Notes under the pieces: generated by a model | Database searches by the model: none | Told to the model about the DNA's origin: nothing | What the model saw: the letters and a program-made list of their open reading frames with translations, nothing else | Assembly: GCA_006176705.1 (NCBI GenBank) | Contig: QRFJ01002113.1 | Location: 124,001-188,000 of the forward strand | Direction of reading: 5' to 3' | Length of the DNA stretch: 64,000 bases | Source: Cocos nucifera | Lineage: Eukaryota > Streptophyta > Magnoliopsida > Arecales > Arecaceae | Shown: piece after piece, positions 36,611 through 46,632 of the stretch | Position numbering within the stretch: the stretch's first letter is position 1 | Layout of the letters: every line of letters begins with the position of its first letter | Position numbers and translations under genes: made by a program

Positions 36611-37140
36611 AGACCCTGCGCCCAACTCAAGGAAGATCTGAAATCAATTGAAAATTCTCCATGCCCCAAGGTTGTCTCCCTCCTCCTCCTCCATGCCAAG
36701 TCCATCTTCTCCCTCTCCTCTCCATGCACAAAGGTGTTTGGGATCCAAGTTGGTGCGATCCAGATGAGAGAAAGGCGACAAAAAGCTAGAAGGCTATGCT
36801 GTTGGAAAGGACAACTACTGATCTTCGAAAGATATTTTGAAGATCCTTCAGATCAGATCCAGATCTAATTTTTGAAGATGTGATAGAGAAGAAGAGGATC
36901 TCCATATCCAGCCTAAGTGGATACCGGTAGAGGCCAGGCACAGGCGTAGGAGTCCTTGTTGGACAAGGACTCCACCTCCCTTTAGGATTCCAATTAGAGT
37001 TCTACTAGAATCCAGTTTTGACTGGTCTAACACCCTCTAAGGAGGAATCCAGGGGTCTCTTTTTCAAACAATCAGATTTAGATCTGATTTCACAAAGGTT
37101 GTGATTGGTTGAGAGAAGAAGAGTTGGATCACGCTTAGTC

Positions 37141-37148
37141 TATAAATA
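37141..37148 (+). promoter_or_regulatory. TATA box 2 in 5' LTR of A
   Basis: A second TATAAATA with the same downstream AGACCCTGCGCCCAAC, inside the duplicated half of the LTR, 538 bp after the first. Confidence 0.65.
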
Positions 37149-37719
37149 AGACCCTGCGCCCAACCCTAATAAAAAGATCTATTGAAAAGAGATTTCCCAC
37201 TCCAAGGCTGCCTCTCCCCCTCCTTCTCCACGCCATACTCTCTTCTCCCCTTGCTCTCCACGTCCAAAAGTGTTTTGGACTTAGTTGGTGCGATTCAGAT
37301 CAAGGAAAGGCGATCAAAAGAAAGAAGGCTCGCTGCTGCAAAAGACGACTGCAGATCTTCAAAAGAGTTTTGAAGATCTCCAGATCAGATCCAGATCTGA
37401 TTTTTGAGGTGTGATAGAGAAGAAAGAGTTCTCCAGATCCAACCCGAGTGGATACCCGTAGAGGCCAGGCGCTTGCGTGGCTAGATCCAGAACCTTCCGC
37501 TGCAATCAGGATCATCTACGGGTATAGGATTACCCAAATCAGGTAAATTAAATTTGATTTTAATTTATCTTATTTTATTTTATTTATTAAAATAAATAAG
37601 AATCAGATCTGAAATTTATCAAGATCTGATTAAGATCAAGAGAAAATTTTTGAAATATATCTCTTGATCTAATCAGATCTGAACGAACCTGGACCGGGAA
37701 ATCAGGATTTCCCTTCAAC

Positions 37720-37732
37720 TGGTATCAGAGCC
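37720..37732 (+). other. primer-binding site of A
   Basis: TGGTATCAGAGCC, a perfect initiator tRNA-Met type site, two bases after the LTR end at 37717. Confidence 0.92.
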
Positions 37733-38274
37733 ATGGTTCTAAAAATGTTTAGATCTGATTTTAATTTTATTTAATAAAAAAAATGTGATTTAATGTCACA
37801 TGAGATTGATCAGATCTGAAATCAGAAAAATTAAAATTAAATGATTTGGATCTAAGAACATGAAGATATTGCATGACTAGTTCTAGAATAGAATAGTTCT
37901 ATAGAATAGTTTTGCATGTCTTGATTTAATTGATTAAATCATATTTTAGATCTCTTTATTTACTTTTTTGATATTATAAGTGTTATTAATACATTCTGAT
38001 AAAAGCAAATAAAAATTATTTAATTTTAAATATCATATGAGATATGATTGATGCATGCTAGACTAGTTGTAGAATAGTTCTACATAATTGTCTAGATTAG
38101 AATTTATTTTGATTAGATCAATTAAATCTAATTTTTTAGATTATTATGTGATAATTTAGATCTGAAAACATGCAGATTCGATACATGAGATGTATGCAAA
38201 ATATGCCTGATTAGATCTAATTTATATGAGATATATGATATAGATCTATAATTGTTTTTTAGTATTGAATGTTC

Positions 38275-38396
38275 CTGATTAAGGCTTCCTCTTGGCCGTC
38301 CGTCATAAGAACGAAGAAGGGTTTAAAGGCCCTCTCTTCCCATTCGATGGGTGTTCTTATGACTGTGTAGGGTGCTGCGCGTTCGTCCTTAATCAG
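38275..38396 (+). ncRNA. conserved leader stem-loop, copy in A
   Basis: Outer arms CTGATTAAGG (38275-38284) and CCTTAATCAG (38387-38396) pair perfectly. Inner arms GTCATAAGAAC (38302-38312) and GTTCTTATGAC (38353-38363) pair over 11 bp. A terminal hairpin CCCAT-TCG-ATGGG lies at 38339-38351, and a small AGGG/CCCT stem at 38318-38333. Compensatory changes in B and G support a real RNA fold. A packaging or dimerisation role is inference. Confidence 0.65.
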
Positions 38397-38771
38397 AAAC
38401 ACCAAAACTTACATTTCTTGCAAACCCTAGATCCTGAACCTAGATTTATATGTGCATATTTTTTTATGAACCCACTTAATTAAGAATTAGTTTATGAATA
38501 TAATTAGGTCTAAAATTGAAGATATTAGATCTAAGACATATTCATAATACTGGGTTCGGGCTTGTTGGTAGCTCATTAGGTCTAAGCGGTTGATCAAACC
38601 GAATCAAGAGTTGTGTAGATGGGATCAACAATGCTTAAAATTGACCAGCCTAATAGGATTAAGTCTGGTCAAGATCGAGTCACGATCAAGCAAAGCCTAA
38701 TTAGGCTCAGAGGTTAGAGTCTGGATTGTAGGCTAAACCCAATTGGTTTCTGACTCAACAATTTGGTGTCT

Positions 38772-38780
38772 AAGGTAAGT
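38772..38780 (+). promoter_or_regulatory. consensus 5' splice donor in leader of A
   Basis: AAGGTAAGT matches the plant donor consensus and is kept in E (minus, near 20340-20348) and B (near 51239-51247); G has ATGTAAGT. A candidate acceptor, CATTCTCTCAG, lies near 39426-39436, about 100 nt before gag. Confidence 0.4.
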
Positions 38781-39537
38781 TTGGCACAGACGACGACTGG
38801 TTTTTAATTGGAAGCTACTCGACCTGAATGCTTCTTGTGCGAGTTAACGGATATTCCTTCCACCGGTCTCACTTACCTGGCCATATCTGTTGACAAGTTT
38901 CTGATCTGAGGTGGTCAATAATCCGAGGCTGACCCATGCCACTAGGTTAGTCATAATTGTTATGACTAAGCAAGTCTAGTTTAATGAGACCTGAATCAAT
39001 TCTCCCTAAGAAAGATTAAGTCGAGGTCTTCCACCATTGTAGTGCGTGCGGGCCTTCCCGGGTTGATTGTTCTCGGCTGGATACAGTGGCTCATTGCACC
39101 GGAAGAGCAACCATGTCTATTAGGCATTGGATAGCTATGGGCGTGGAGGATGAGTTGGGCTCAATATTTGGATCGGTGAGAGACCCAATTAGAATCCAGT
39201 CTATGCAAATGGTGGGTCTGACTTAACTAAGGATGGATCAATATTTCGGATACGGTGAGTATTCATGAATTAGAGACCAAGTTTGGGATGCACCATGATT
39301 AGAGAAATCATTGAACAAGAGTTGTTCACTCATTGGCTAACCCATCACCAATAACTGTAGGTGAGGTGATGAGTCAGTTGGTGAGACCGCACCACCCACA
39401 GTAAAATCATCAATCGGAGATTTCGCATTCTCTCAGAGGGAGTGTAGGGATCCGAGAAATAGTGGGAGCTAATTGTTTAAAAATAAAATCCCCTAACAAA
39501 TTGGTCAAGTCAAAATTACAGTATCTAACTAGAATCT

Positions 39538-40405
39538 TTGACTCTCTATAGAAAATGTCTGCTGTCCAACCCACTGGCACGTATCCTAGACACACATAGA
39601 CTGACTGGACCCAATTATAAAGATTGGCTCAGGAACTACAAAATATTTTGGGTTCAGAAGTTAACACCATGTTTTGGACCAGACCCTCCCCACCTTACAG
39701 CTCGTCCATCCACTGACAGAGAGCGTCTCTGGAAAAATGGATGACGAAGATAATAAGGCCAGATACTACATGTTGGGCTCGATGTCTGATGAGCTCCAGC
39801 GCCAACATGAAGATATCGAACTGCTCGCCAATGTTGGCTCACCTGCAGGAGATGTTTGGTGAACAGAGTCGCCAGCCAAATATCAAGTCACGAAGACTTT
39901 TTAAGGCTAAGATGCGTGATGGGCAGTCAGTCCAAGATCACTGTCTGACAATGATCAAGGACATGGAAGAGCTTGAGAAGCTCGGTGTGAAGTTGGACTT
40001 GGACTTCAGATGATATTATTCTGCAATCCTTGACTGATGCATATGGGCAATTCATCATGAATTACCACATGCATAAACTTCAAAATTTCTTGGCTGAGTT
40101 GATGCATATGCTGGTACTGCTGAGCTTTCTATGAAAGGTTTAAAGGCTCAGTTCTTTGCTATGAACGGACTTCTTCCAAAGAAAGTCTTATGAAGAAAAA
40201 AGAAGTCTGTGAAAAAGCAAAAAGGGTAGAAGGACAAGAAGAAGAAGGCAGAACCGAAGGAAAAGGTCGTGGCAAAGGAAAGTGTTTTCCATATTTTGCA
40301 ACAGCACGCGCCATTGGAAGCAGGAACTGCCCTACTTACCTGGCCACCCTGAAAGACAAGAAGAAGGTCCTTCTGAGGTATGCTATTATTCGAGCAAAAC
40401 GTTGA
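39538..40405 (+). pseudogene. gag: gag of A
   Basis: It starts with MTLYRK-type residues as in E. Frames 39538-39744, 39741-40013 and 40190-40405 carry consecutive gag blocks (LTGPNYKDWLRNYKI, RLFKAKMRDGQSVQDHCL, then a Lys/Glu-rich linker) and are linked by single-base frameshifts. The zinc knuckle starts at 40283 (CF-PY), again with Tyr at the second Cys position, and goes out of frame before the last Cys. A pseudogene by indels, some of which may be sequencing errors. Confidence 0.8.
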
Positions 40406-41560
40406 ATGCCTTAAACGACCTTAGGGATAGTCCAAACGACCAGATATTACTAGGCACCATGAGATTAGGTCATATAGCAGGAAGATAGGTGATTCAACAA
40501 ATTGGAGAAAATGGCTATATTGAGTCCATTAGACTTTTGATCATTATCCAAACTTTGTTGAATCTTGTCTTCCAGGAAAGGCAAAATGACTAAAACTCCC
40601 TTTTGTTGGACAATGGGGAGGGGCCACAGATCTCCTTGCCCTGAGTATACAATTCTAGAATGTGTGCGGCACATTCATTGTGCCGGCCTAGAGGCAATTT
40701 TGTCTACTTCATTACCTTTACCGATGACTGTCTAGGTATGGGTATGTGTATCTTATGAGACAAAGTCTGAAGCTTTTGAAAAGTTCAAGAATTTCAGACA
40801 TGAAGTGAAAAACAAACTGGAAAACCCATTAAGGTTCTTCGATCAGATCGAGAGGTGAATACCTTAGCCGGGAAATTCCTAAGACTATCTCAAGGAAAAT
40901 GGCATAGTCTCTCAATGGACTCCACCAGGAACACCTCAACTCAACGGGGTTTTCAGAACGGAGAAATCGGACTCCTATTGGATATGGTTCGATCCATGAT
41001 GAGCTTCACAGACCTCCCTAGATTTTCTTTGGGGACATTATATTAACTTCAATTATTATCTACTGAATAGGGTTCCCTCTAAACCGTTCCTACCACACGT
41101 ATGAGATATGCAGGTAAAGAAACCAAGTCTGAGTCATCTCAGAATTTGGGGTTGTCCTGGCTCATGTCAAAAGACAACAGCGGACAAGTTAGAGTTTAGG
41201 TCTTTAGAGCTGATTCATAGGATATCCTAAAGAGTCATTAGGATACTATTTCTACATTCCTGAAGACCAACAATGTTGATTGTGAGTCGACATGCCATAC
41301 TTTCTTGAAAAAATAGTTTATTCAAGATAGGGCATTGGAAAGTAGATTAAGCTTGATGAGAAGATCTCCAAGCAGAAAAGAGCTAAGGACCAATGTGGAA
41401 CCAAATCAGGTTGGAGCCAATAAGAACACTACCTCCTCCACTCATAGATCGGAAGAGTTTCCGTCCCCTGAAAGATAGCTTAGGTATTATTTCAGAGGAA
41501 GTAGAGGAAATGTTTCCTCATAGGTAATGGTGCTCATGTGATGATCCCAAACACCTACAA
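40406..41560 (+). pseudogene. pol (INT): protease-integrase region of A, heavily frameshifted
   Basis: Recognisable pieces are the HIAGR pre-integrase block (about 40470), GTDLLALS-like and CGTFIVPA-like integrase core text near 40610-40700, LRSDREVNTL near 40838-40865, NGVFRTEKSDSYWIW-like text near 40945, and LSHLRIWGCPG near 41130. The first catalytic Asp codon is disrupted by an indel near 40652, and the DSG part of protease is not found, so a deletion around 40400 is likely. Stops are frequent. Confidence 0.7.
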
Positions 41561-42950
41561 CGAGGCGATATCAGGATATCGACCTCCGAGAAATGCTTGA
41601 GGCAATGAAGTCAGAGATCGATAAGATGCACTCAAACCAAGTTGGACCTTGGTAGATCCACCAGAAGGTATAGTACCGTATTTGGGTGTAAATGGATCTT
41701 CAAAGAGAAAGATTTGGTGCAGATGGAATGTGGAGACATTTCAAGGGCTAGACTGTGGCAAAAGAGTTATAGTCAACGGAAGGCACTTGACTATCAGGAT
41801 ACCTTTTCCCCGTGGCTATGCTAAAATCCATCCGCACATTGCTTGCTGTTGCAGCCTATTCGTTATTTGAAATATGGCAAATGACGTGAAACGGCATTCC
41901 TAAAATGGAATCTTGAGGAAAGATATCTATATGGAATAGCCGCTAGGTTTCCACATCCAGTGATACTGAATCACAAGGTTTGCAACTGCAAAGGTCCATA
42001 TATGGACTTAAGCAAGCATCTCGAAGCTGGAAACACTCTTTTTAATGATGTGATCAAAAGTTTGGTTTCATCAAAAAGAAAGTGGAACCATGTGTTTTCA
42101 AAGGTCAGTAGGGAGCGCTGTTGTCTTCCTCGTATGTACGTGGATGAGAATCCTCCTTATTGGGAATGATATTCCCATGTTTGGACATCAGTCAAAGTTG
42201 GTTGTCTAAGGAATATTCTCCATGAAAGACTCAGGTGAAGCATCCTTTATTCTAGGAATAAGTCTATAGGGATAGACCGAATAGGATGCTAGGACTTTCA
42301 CAGAAGATGTACATAGAGGAAGTACTAAAAGAGGTTTAAGTATGGAAAACTCTAAGAGGGGATTAATACCCTTCAGCATGGTATTCATCTTTCCAAGAAG
42401 ATGTGCCCCAGCACACCTGAGGAAAATAGAACGCATGAGCAAGATCCCTTATGCTTCTTGCAATAGGGAGCCTCATGTATGCCATGCTACTGTACACGAC
42501 TTGATATAGCCCATGCTGTGAGTGTCACAAGCAGATATCAGTCAAATCCAGGTGAAGAACACTGGACTTCTGTGAAATGTATCCTTAAGTACTGAGAAGA
42601 ACTAAGGATATATGTGTGGTCTTTGGTAATGAGAGAACTCCTAGTCAAGGATACACAGACTCGACTTCATGTCTCGATATGAGATTGATCCGAAAAAGTC
42701 GAACAATCTAGCAGAGTCTGTTTGTGTGATGGTGCTGTTGGAAGAGTTCAGATCCATACGCAAAACGTATGTCCGATGTACCACTGCGACATCTCACCGG
42801 CGATTACCTTTTGAGAAAGGTTTACGTTGAGACGTCTAAGAGAGTCAACTCCACAGATAATGTGGCAGACCCCACTTACAAAGCCGTTGGGCCAACAGAA
42901 GATCGAAGCCCACTTGAGAAATGGACTTAGACTTGTAGCCAATTGGCTTA
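41561..42950 (+). pseudogene. pol (RT-RH): reverse transcriptase-RNase H of A
   Basis: RT pieces occur at 41649-41870 (LVDPPEGIVP, WIFKEKDL) and 41960-42169 (YGLKQASRSW-equivalent text in shifted frames). The catalytic box near 42130-42150 reads YVDE in one frame rather than YVDD. RNase H text continues to 42950, including KRVNSTDNVADPLTKPLG in shifted frames (42827-43024 is an out-of-frame shadow). It has many single-base indels. Confidence 0.75.
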
Positions 42951-42964
42951 GGACAAGTGGGAGA
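42951..42964 (+). other. polypurine tract of A (internal copy)
   Basis: GGACAAGTGGGAGA directly precedes TTGTTAGATATATG, the LTR start. Confidence 0.8.
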
Positions 42965-42965
42965 T

Positions 42966-44037
42966 TGTTAGATATATGTTGCCCTAGAAGCCAGAATTGG
43001 CTGACACTTGTAATACACTTCTAGGGCAAAATATGTAATTTTGACTATAATTCAATAAAATGGTTATTTTCTATTCACATATGTGTATTTAGTGTCTGTG
43101 ATACATCTTTGAGTTAATGGTAATGAATAATTCATATTTTCAAAGTTGAAAAATTTAAGACATTGAATAATTATTGTTAACTCATAAATTGCTCCCGACC
43201 ATAGGATCATACATGAGGATGGTGATTGATCCGAAAGGTTGGTGTACAATCGCTTTCCTTTAGTAGATGAGTCTTGAGTCTAGGTGTGGAGACATGGAGC
43301 GAGAGTACAGGTACTCGTTAGAGAACGAGGCACTGAGCGTGACCACCTCGAGTAGTCATTAGGAATCTACCTTCTCGTCAATGACTGACTCGATGCTGCA
43401 AGTAGTGTGTCTGGTTTCTTTACCTGAGTTGCATCGGCAGTTCACCTTAGGGTGTTATTAGTTTGACTACACCATTACTCGGTCTTCCTAGCCATATGGA
43501 AACCCTAGGTGTATGTTGGCTATAGCATGTTCATTGTAGAAACTGGATGCATAAGATGGAATCTATCTACCTCGGTGGTAAAGAAAGGCCCTATGATAAT
43601 CATGAGAATCAAGTCCAGAAGCCCATGGCCATGGCAGAGTGAAATAATAGAAAGAGTTTCTATTTAGATTTCCCATGGACTCGAATCGAATGATATACAT
43701 CATATGACAGAAATAGGGTTTGACGAGTTTACCTAAACCTAATATGATCGGGGCTCAAGATAGAAGAACTGAATCACATAGGTAGCTGCACAAGAGATTC
43801 GGCATTCGCTTTGAGGGTTGCCACCATATACTGCTAGGTGTCACTGGTGGATTTTGGGAGCAATTAGAATGATTTAGATGATCGATCATTCTAACTGTTC
43901 GAATAGAAGAGTTCTGATCCATCGAAAGGAGTTTCGATGATGTTGATGATAGAGATCATGACATATCCCATTACCATACAGAACTGAACCTAACTGGTGT
44001 CACACAAACAAGGTTTGAATCTGTTGATCATCAATTG
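42966..44037 (+). repeat. partial A-type LTR before the gap
   Basis: It starts TGTTAGATATATG and runs about 1.07 kb to ATCATCAATTG, where the Ns begin. Compared with 46633-47709 it has many one-base losses in short homopolymers. Confidence 0.85.
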
Positions 44038-44062
44038 NNNNNNNNNNNNNNNNNNNNNNNNN
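44038..44062. other. assembly gap (25 N)
   Basis: Twenty-five unspecified bases interrupt an A-type LTR. The sequence after the gap resumes about 900 bp further along the LTR, so the gap stands for missing or collapsed LTR sequence of unknown true length. Confidence 0.98.
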
Positions 44063-44304
44063 CACTGTGCAATGGCTAGATCCAGAACCTTCCGCTGCTT
44101 ATAGGATCACAATGGGTAATAGGATTACCCACATCAAGGTAAATTAAATTTTAATTTATTTAATTTATTTTATTATTAAAATAATAAAATTAATCTAAAA
44201 CATCTCAGATTTGATTAAGATCAAAGGAAAAAAATTTTAAAATATATCTCTTGATCCGATCAGATTTGAACGAACTTGATCCAGGAAATCAGGATTTTTC
44301 TTCA
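44063..44304 (+). repeat. LTR 3' end after the gap
   Basis: The last ~240 bp of an A-type LTR, ending TTTTTCTTCA at 44304. Confidence 0.82.
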
Positions 44305-44689
44305 ACTTGTATCAGAGCAAGGTTCTAAAGTGTTTAGATCTGATTTTAAATTTATTCTAATAAAAAAATATATAATTTTAGATATCACATGAGATATGAT
44401 TAGATCTGAAATTAGAAAAAATTAAAATTAAATGATTTATATCTAAGATTAGAAAATATGCATGACTAGTTCTAAAATAGAATAGTTCTATAGAATAGTT
44501 TTGCATGTTTATAATTTAATTTGATTAAATCATATTTTAGATCTATTTATTTATTATTTTTTGATATTATAATTATTATAATAATATCTAAAAAATAGTA
44601 AATAAAAATTATTTAATTTTAAATATCATATGAGAATGATTGATGCATGTCTAGACTAGTTGTAGAATAGTTCTACATAGTTGTCTAGA
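44305..44689 (+). other. primer-binding site and leader start, truncated
   Basis: It begins ACTTGTATCAGAGC (a primer-binding site with one change, 44307-44318) and follows the A leader to TTGTCTAGA. It then jumps into the middle of an LTR at about 44690. Matches 37718-38095. Confidence 0.82.
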
Positions 44690-45861
44690 ACTGATCTAGT
44701 TCAAATGATCTGAATGAGATTAATTAGGTCAAGGAAATCGTGCTAGCACTCGATTGAACTAACGTTCTTCTTTACTATCATAAATAAGTTGTCCTTACTG
44801 AGCCAAAGGAGTTTGTGCTCAATTAGAGGTCTTCATTGGTCTGACTGAGGTTGTCCAAGTCAGAATAGGTTGCTTATTTGTAAGACATTACCTGCCATTT
44901 TTGGTCACCTTCCATTTTCTTGTTCTTTGACTTTGGTCAAAAGTCTACCTTTGACTGGTCAAACATTGACCATTCACCCTTTGACTTTTGACCACATGTC
45001 ATGCACCTATTGGAGAGCTGGTGGGGGCTTGTCCCCCTGCCAGAACCTGGCAAGGAGAAGGGCGCACGCCAAGGTGGCGTGAGCCCAAGTGGAGGCGCCT
45101 AGAGTCCTTGTTGGACAAGGACTCCACCTCCCTTTAGATTCCAATTAGAGTTCTACTAAGATCCAGTTTGACTGGTCTTAGGGCACCCTAGGAGGAATCC
45201 AGGGTCTCTTTTTTCAACCAATCAGATTTAGATCTGATTTCACAAAGGTTGTGATTGGTTGAGAGGAAGAAGAGTTGGATCACACTTAGTCTATAAATAA
45301 GACCTTGCGCCCAACCCTAATAAAAAGTCTTATTGAAAGAGATTTTCCACATCCAAGGCTGCCTCTCCCTCCTTCTCCACGCCATTCTCTTCTCCCCTTG
45401 CTCTCACGTCCAAAAGTGTTTTGACTTAGTTTTGGTGCGATTCAGATCAAGGAAAGCGATCAAAAGCAAGAAGGCTACGCGCTGCAAAAGACGACTGCAG
45501 ATCTTCAAAGAGTTTTGAAGATCTCCAGATCAATCAGATCTGATTTTTGGAGGTGTGATAGAGAGAAGAGGTTCTCCAGATCCAACCCGAGTGGATACCG
45601 ATAGAGGCCAGGCGCTTGCGTGGCTGAGATCCAGAACCTTCCGCTGCAATCAGGATCATCTACAGGGTAATAGGATTACCCAAATCAGGTAAATTAAATT
45701 TGATTTAATTTATCTTATTTTATTTTATTTATTAAAATAATAAGAATCAGATCTGAAATTTATCAAGATCCGATTAAGATCAAGAGAAAATTTTTGAAAT
45801 ATATCTCTTGATCTAATCAGATCTGAATGAACCTGGACCGGGAAATCAGGATTTCCCTTCA
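44690..45861 (+). repeat. partial A-type LTR, middle to end
   Basis: It enters the LTR at the GATCTAGTTCAATTGATC-like block and runs to CCCTTCA at 45861. It has a W-box cluster (about 44935-44995) and a TATA box (45292-45299). From about 45080 it is nearly the same as 36949-37717, including the rare GGACCGGGAAATCAGG ending. Confidence 0.85.
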
Positions 45862-46632
45862 AAAAACTCTAAGAGGGGATTAATATCCTTCAGACATGGT
45901 ATTCACCTTTCCAAGAAGATGTGCCCTTGCACAGCTGAGAAAATAGAATGCATGAGCAAGATCCCTTATACTTCTGCAATAGGGAGCCTCATGTATGCCA
46001 TGCTATGTACACGACCTGATATAGCTCATGCTGTGAGTGTCACAAGCAGATATCAGTCAAATCTAGATGAAGAACACTGGACTTCTCTGAAATGTATCCT
46101 TAAGTACTTGAGAAGAACTGAAGATATGATATTGGTCTTTGGTAACGGAGAACTCCAAGTCTAGAGATACACAGACTCGAATTTCATGTCCGATGTAGAT
46201 GATCGAAAGTCGACATTTGGGAGTCTGTTTGTGTGCAATGATAGTGCTGTCAGCTGGAAGAGTTTTAAGTAAACCGTGATAGCAGATTCCACCTGCATCA
46301 GAGGCTGCGAAGAAAGCATTCTGGTATAAGAAGTTTGTTGCAGAAATCGGAGTAATGCTATTAGATGCCATTCCTCTATACTGCAACAACAATGGCGCCA
46401 TAGCCCTTGCTAAGGAGCCAAGGTCTCACCAGAAATCCAAGCATTTTGAGCGGTGATATCACCTCATCCGTAATTACCTCTAGAAGGGTTACGTCGAGGT
46501 CAAGAGAGTTGACTTCACAGACAATGTGGCAGACTCGCTTACAAAGCCATTGGGCCAGCAGAAAATGGAAGCCCACCTTGAGAAGATGTGAAATAGACTT
46601 ATAGCCAATTGGCTTTAGGATAAGTGGGAGAT
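45862..46632 (+). pseudogene. pol (RT-RH): RT C-terminus-RNase H piece joined to LTR end
   Basis: It starts abruptly in RT (AACTCTAAGAGGGG, equal to 42345 onward) directly after an LTR end, without primer-binding site, leader or gag. The frame 45919-46164 reads IPYTSAIGSLMYAMLCTRPD and SRYQSN. RNase H continues to a polypurine tract (GGATAAGTGGGAGA, about 46618-46631). Confidence 0.85.

Larger units (their letters stand above)
35244..37717 (+). repeat. 5' LTR of A, remainder, with 540-bp internal duplication
   Basis: The LTR resumes after H and ends at 37717 (CCCTTCA) before the primer-binding site. Its second half occurs twice, about 36407-36945 and 36949-37485, meeting at a GGCG microhomology near 36943-36947. 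The second copy belongs to another LTR subtype (TCCTTGTTGGACAAGGACTCC rather than TCCCTATTGGATAGGGACTCC), so this LTR is chimeric. It has two TATA boxes. Confidence 0.82.
37733..39537 (+). other. leader of A
   Basis: A 1.8-kb untranslated leader. It carries the conserved stem-loop (38275-38396), a donor motif AAG|GTAAGT (38772-38780) and a pyrimidine-AG site near 39425-39436. The frame at 38292-38483 overlaps the stem-loop and is not conserved in the other copies. Confidence 0.82.

Noticed and set aside
37720..37732. tRNA-Met-like sequence considered as a tRNA gene fragment
   Set aside because: Only the 12-13 nt complementary to the tRNA 3' end are present, exactly at the LTR/internal boundary; it is a primer-binding site.
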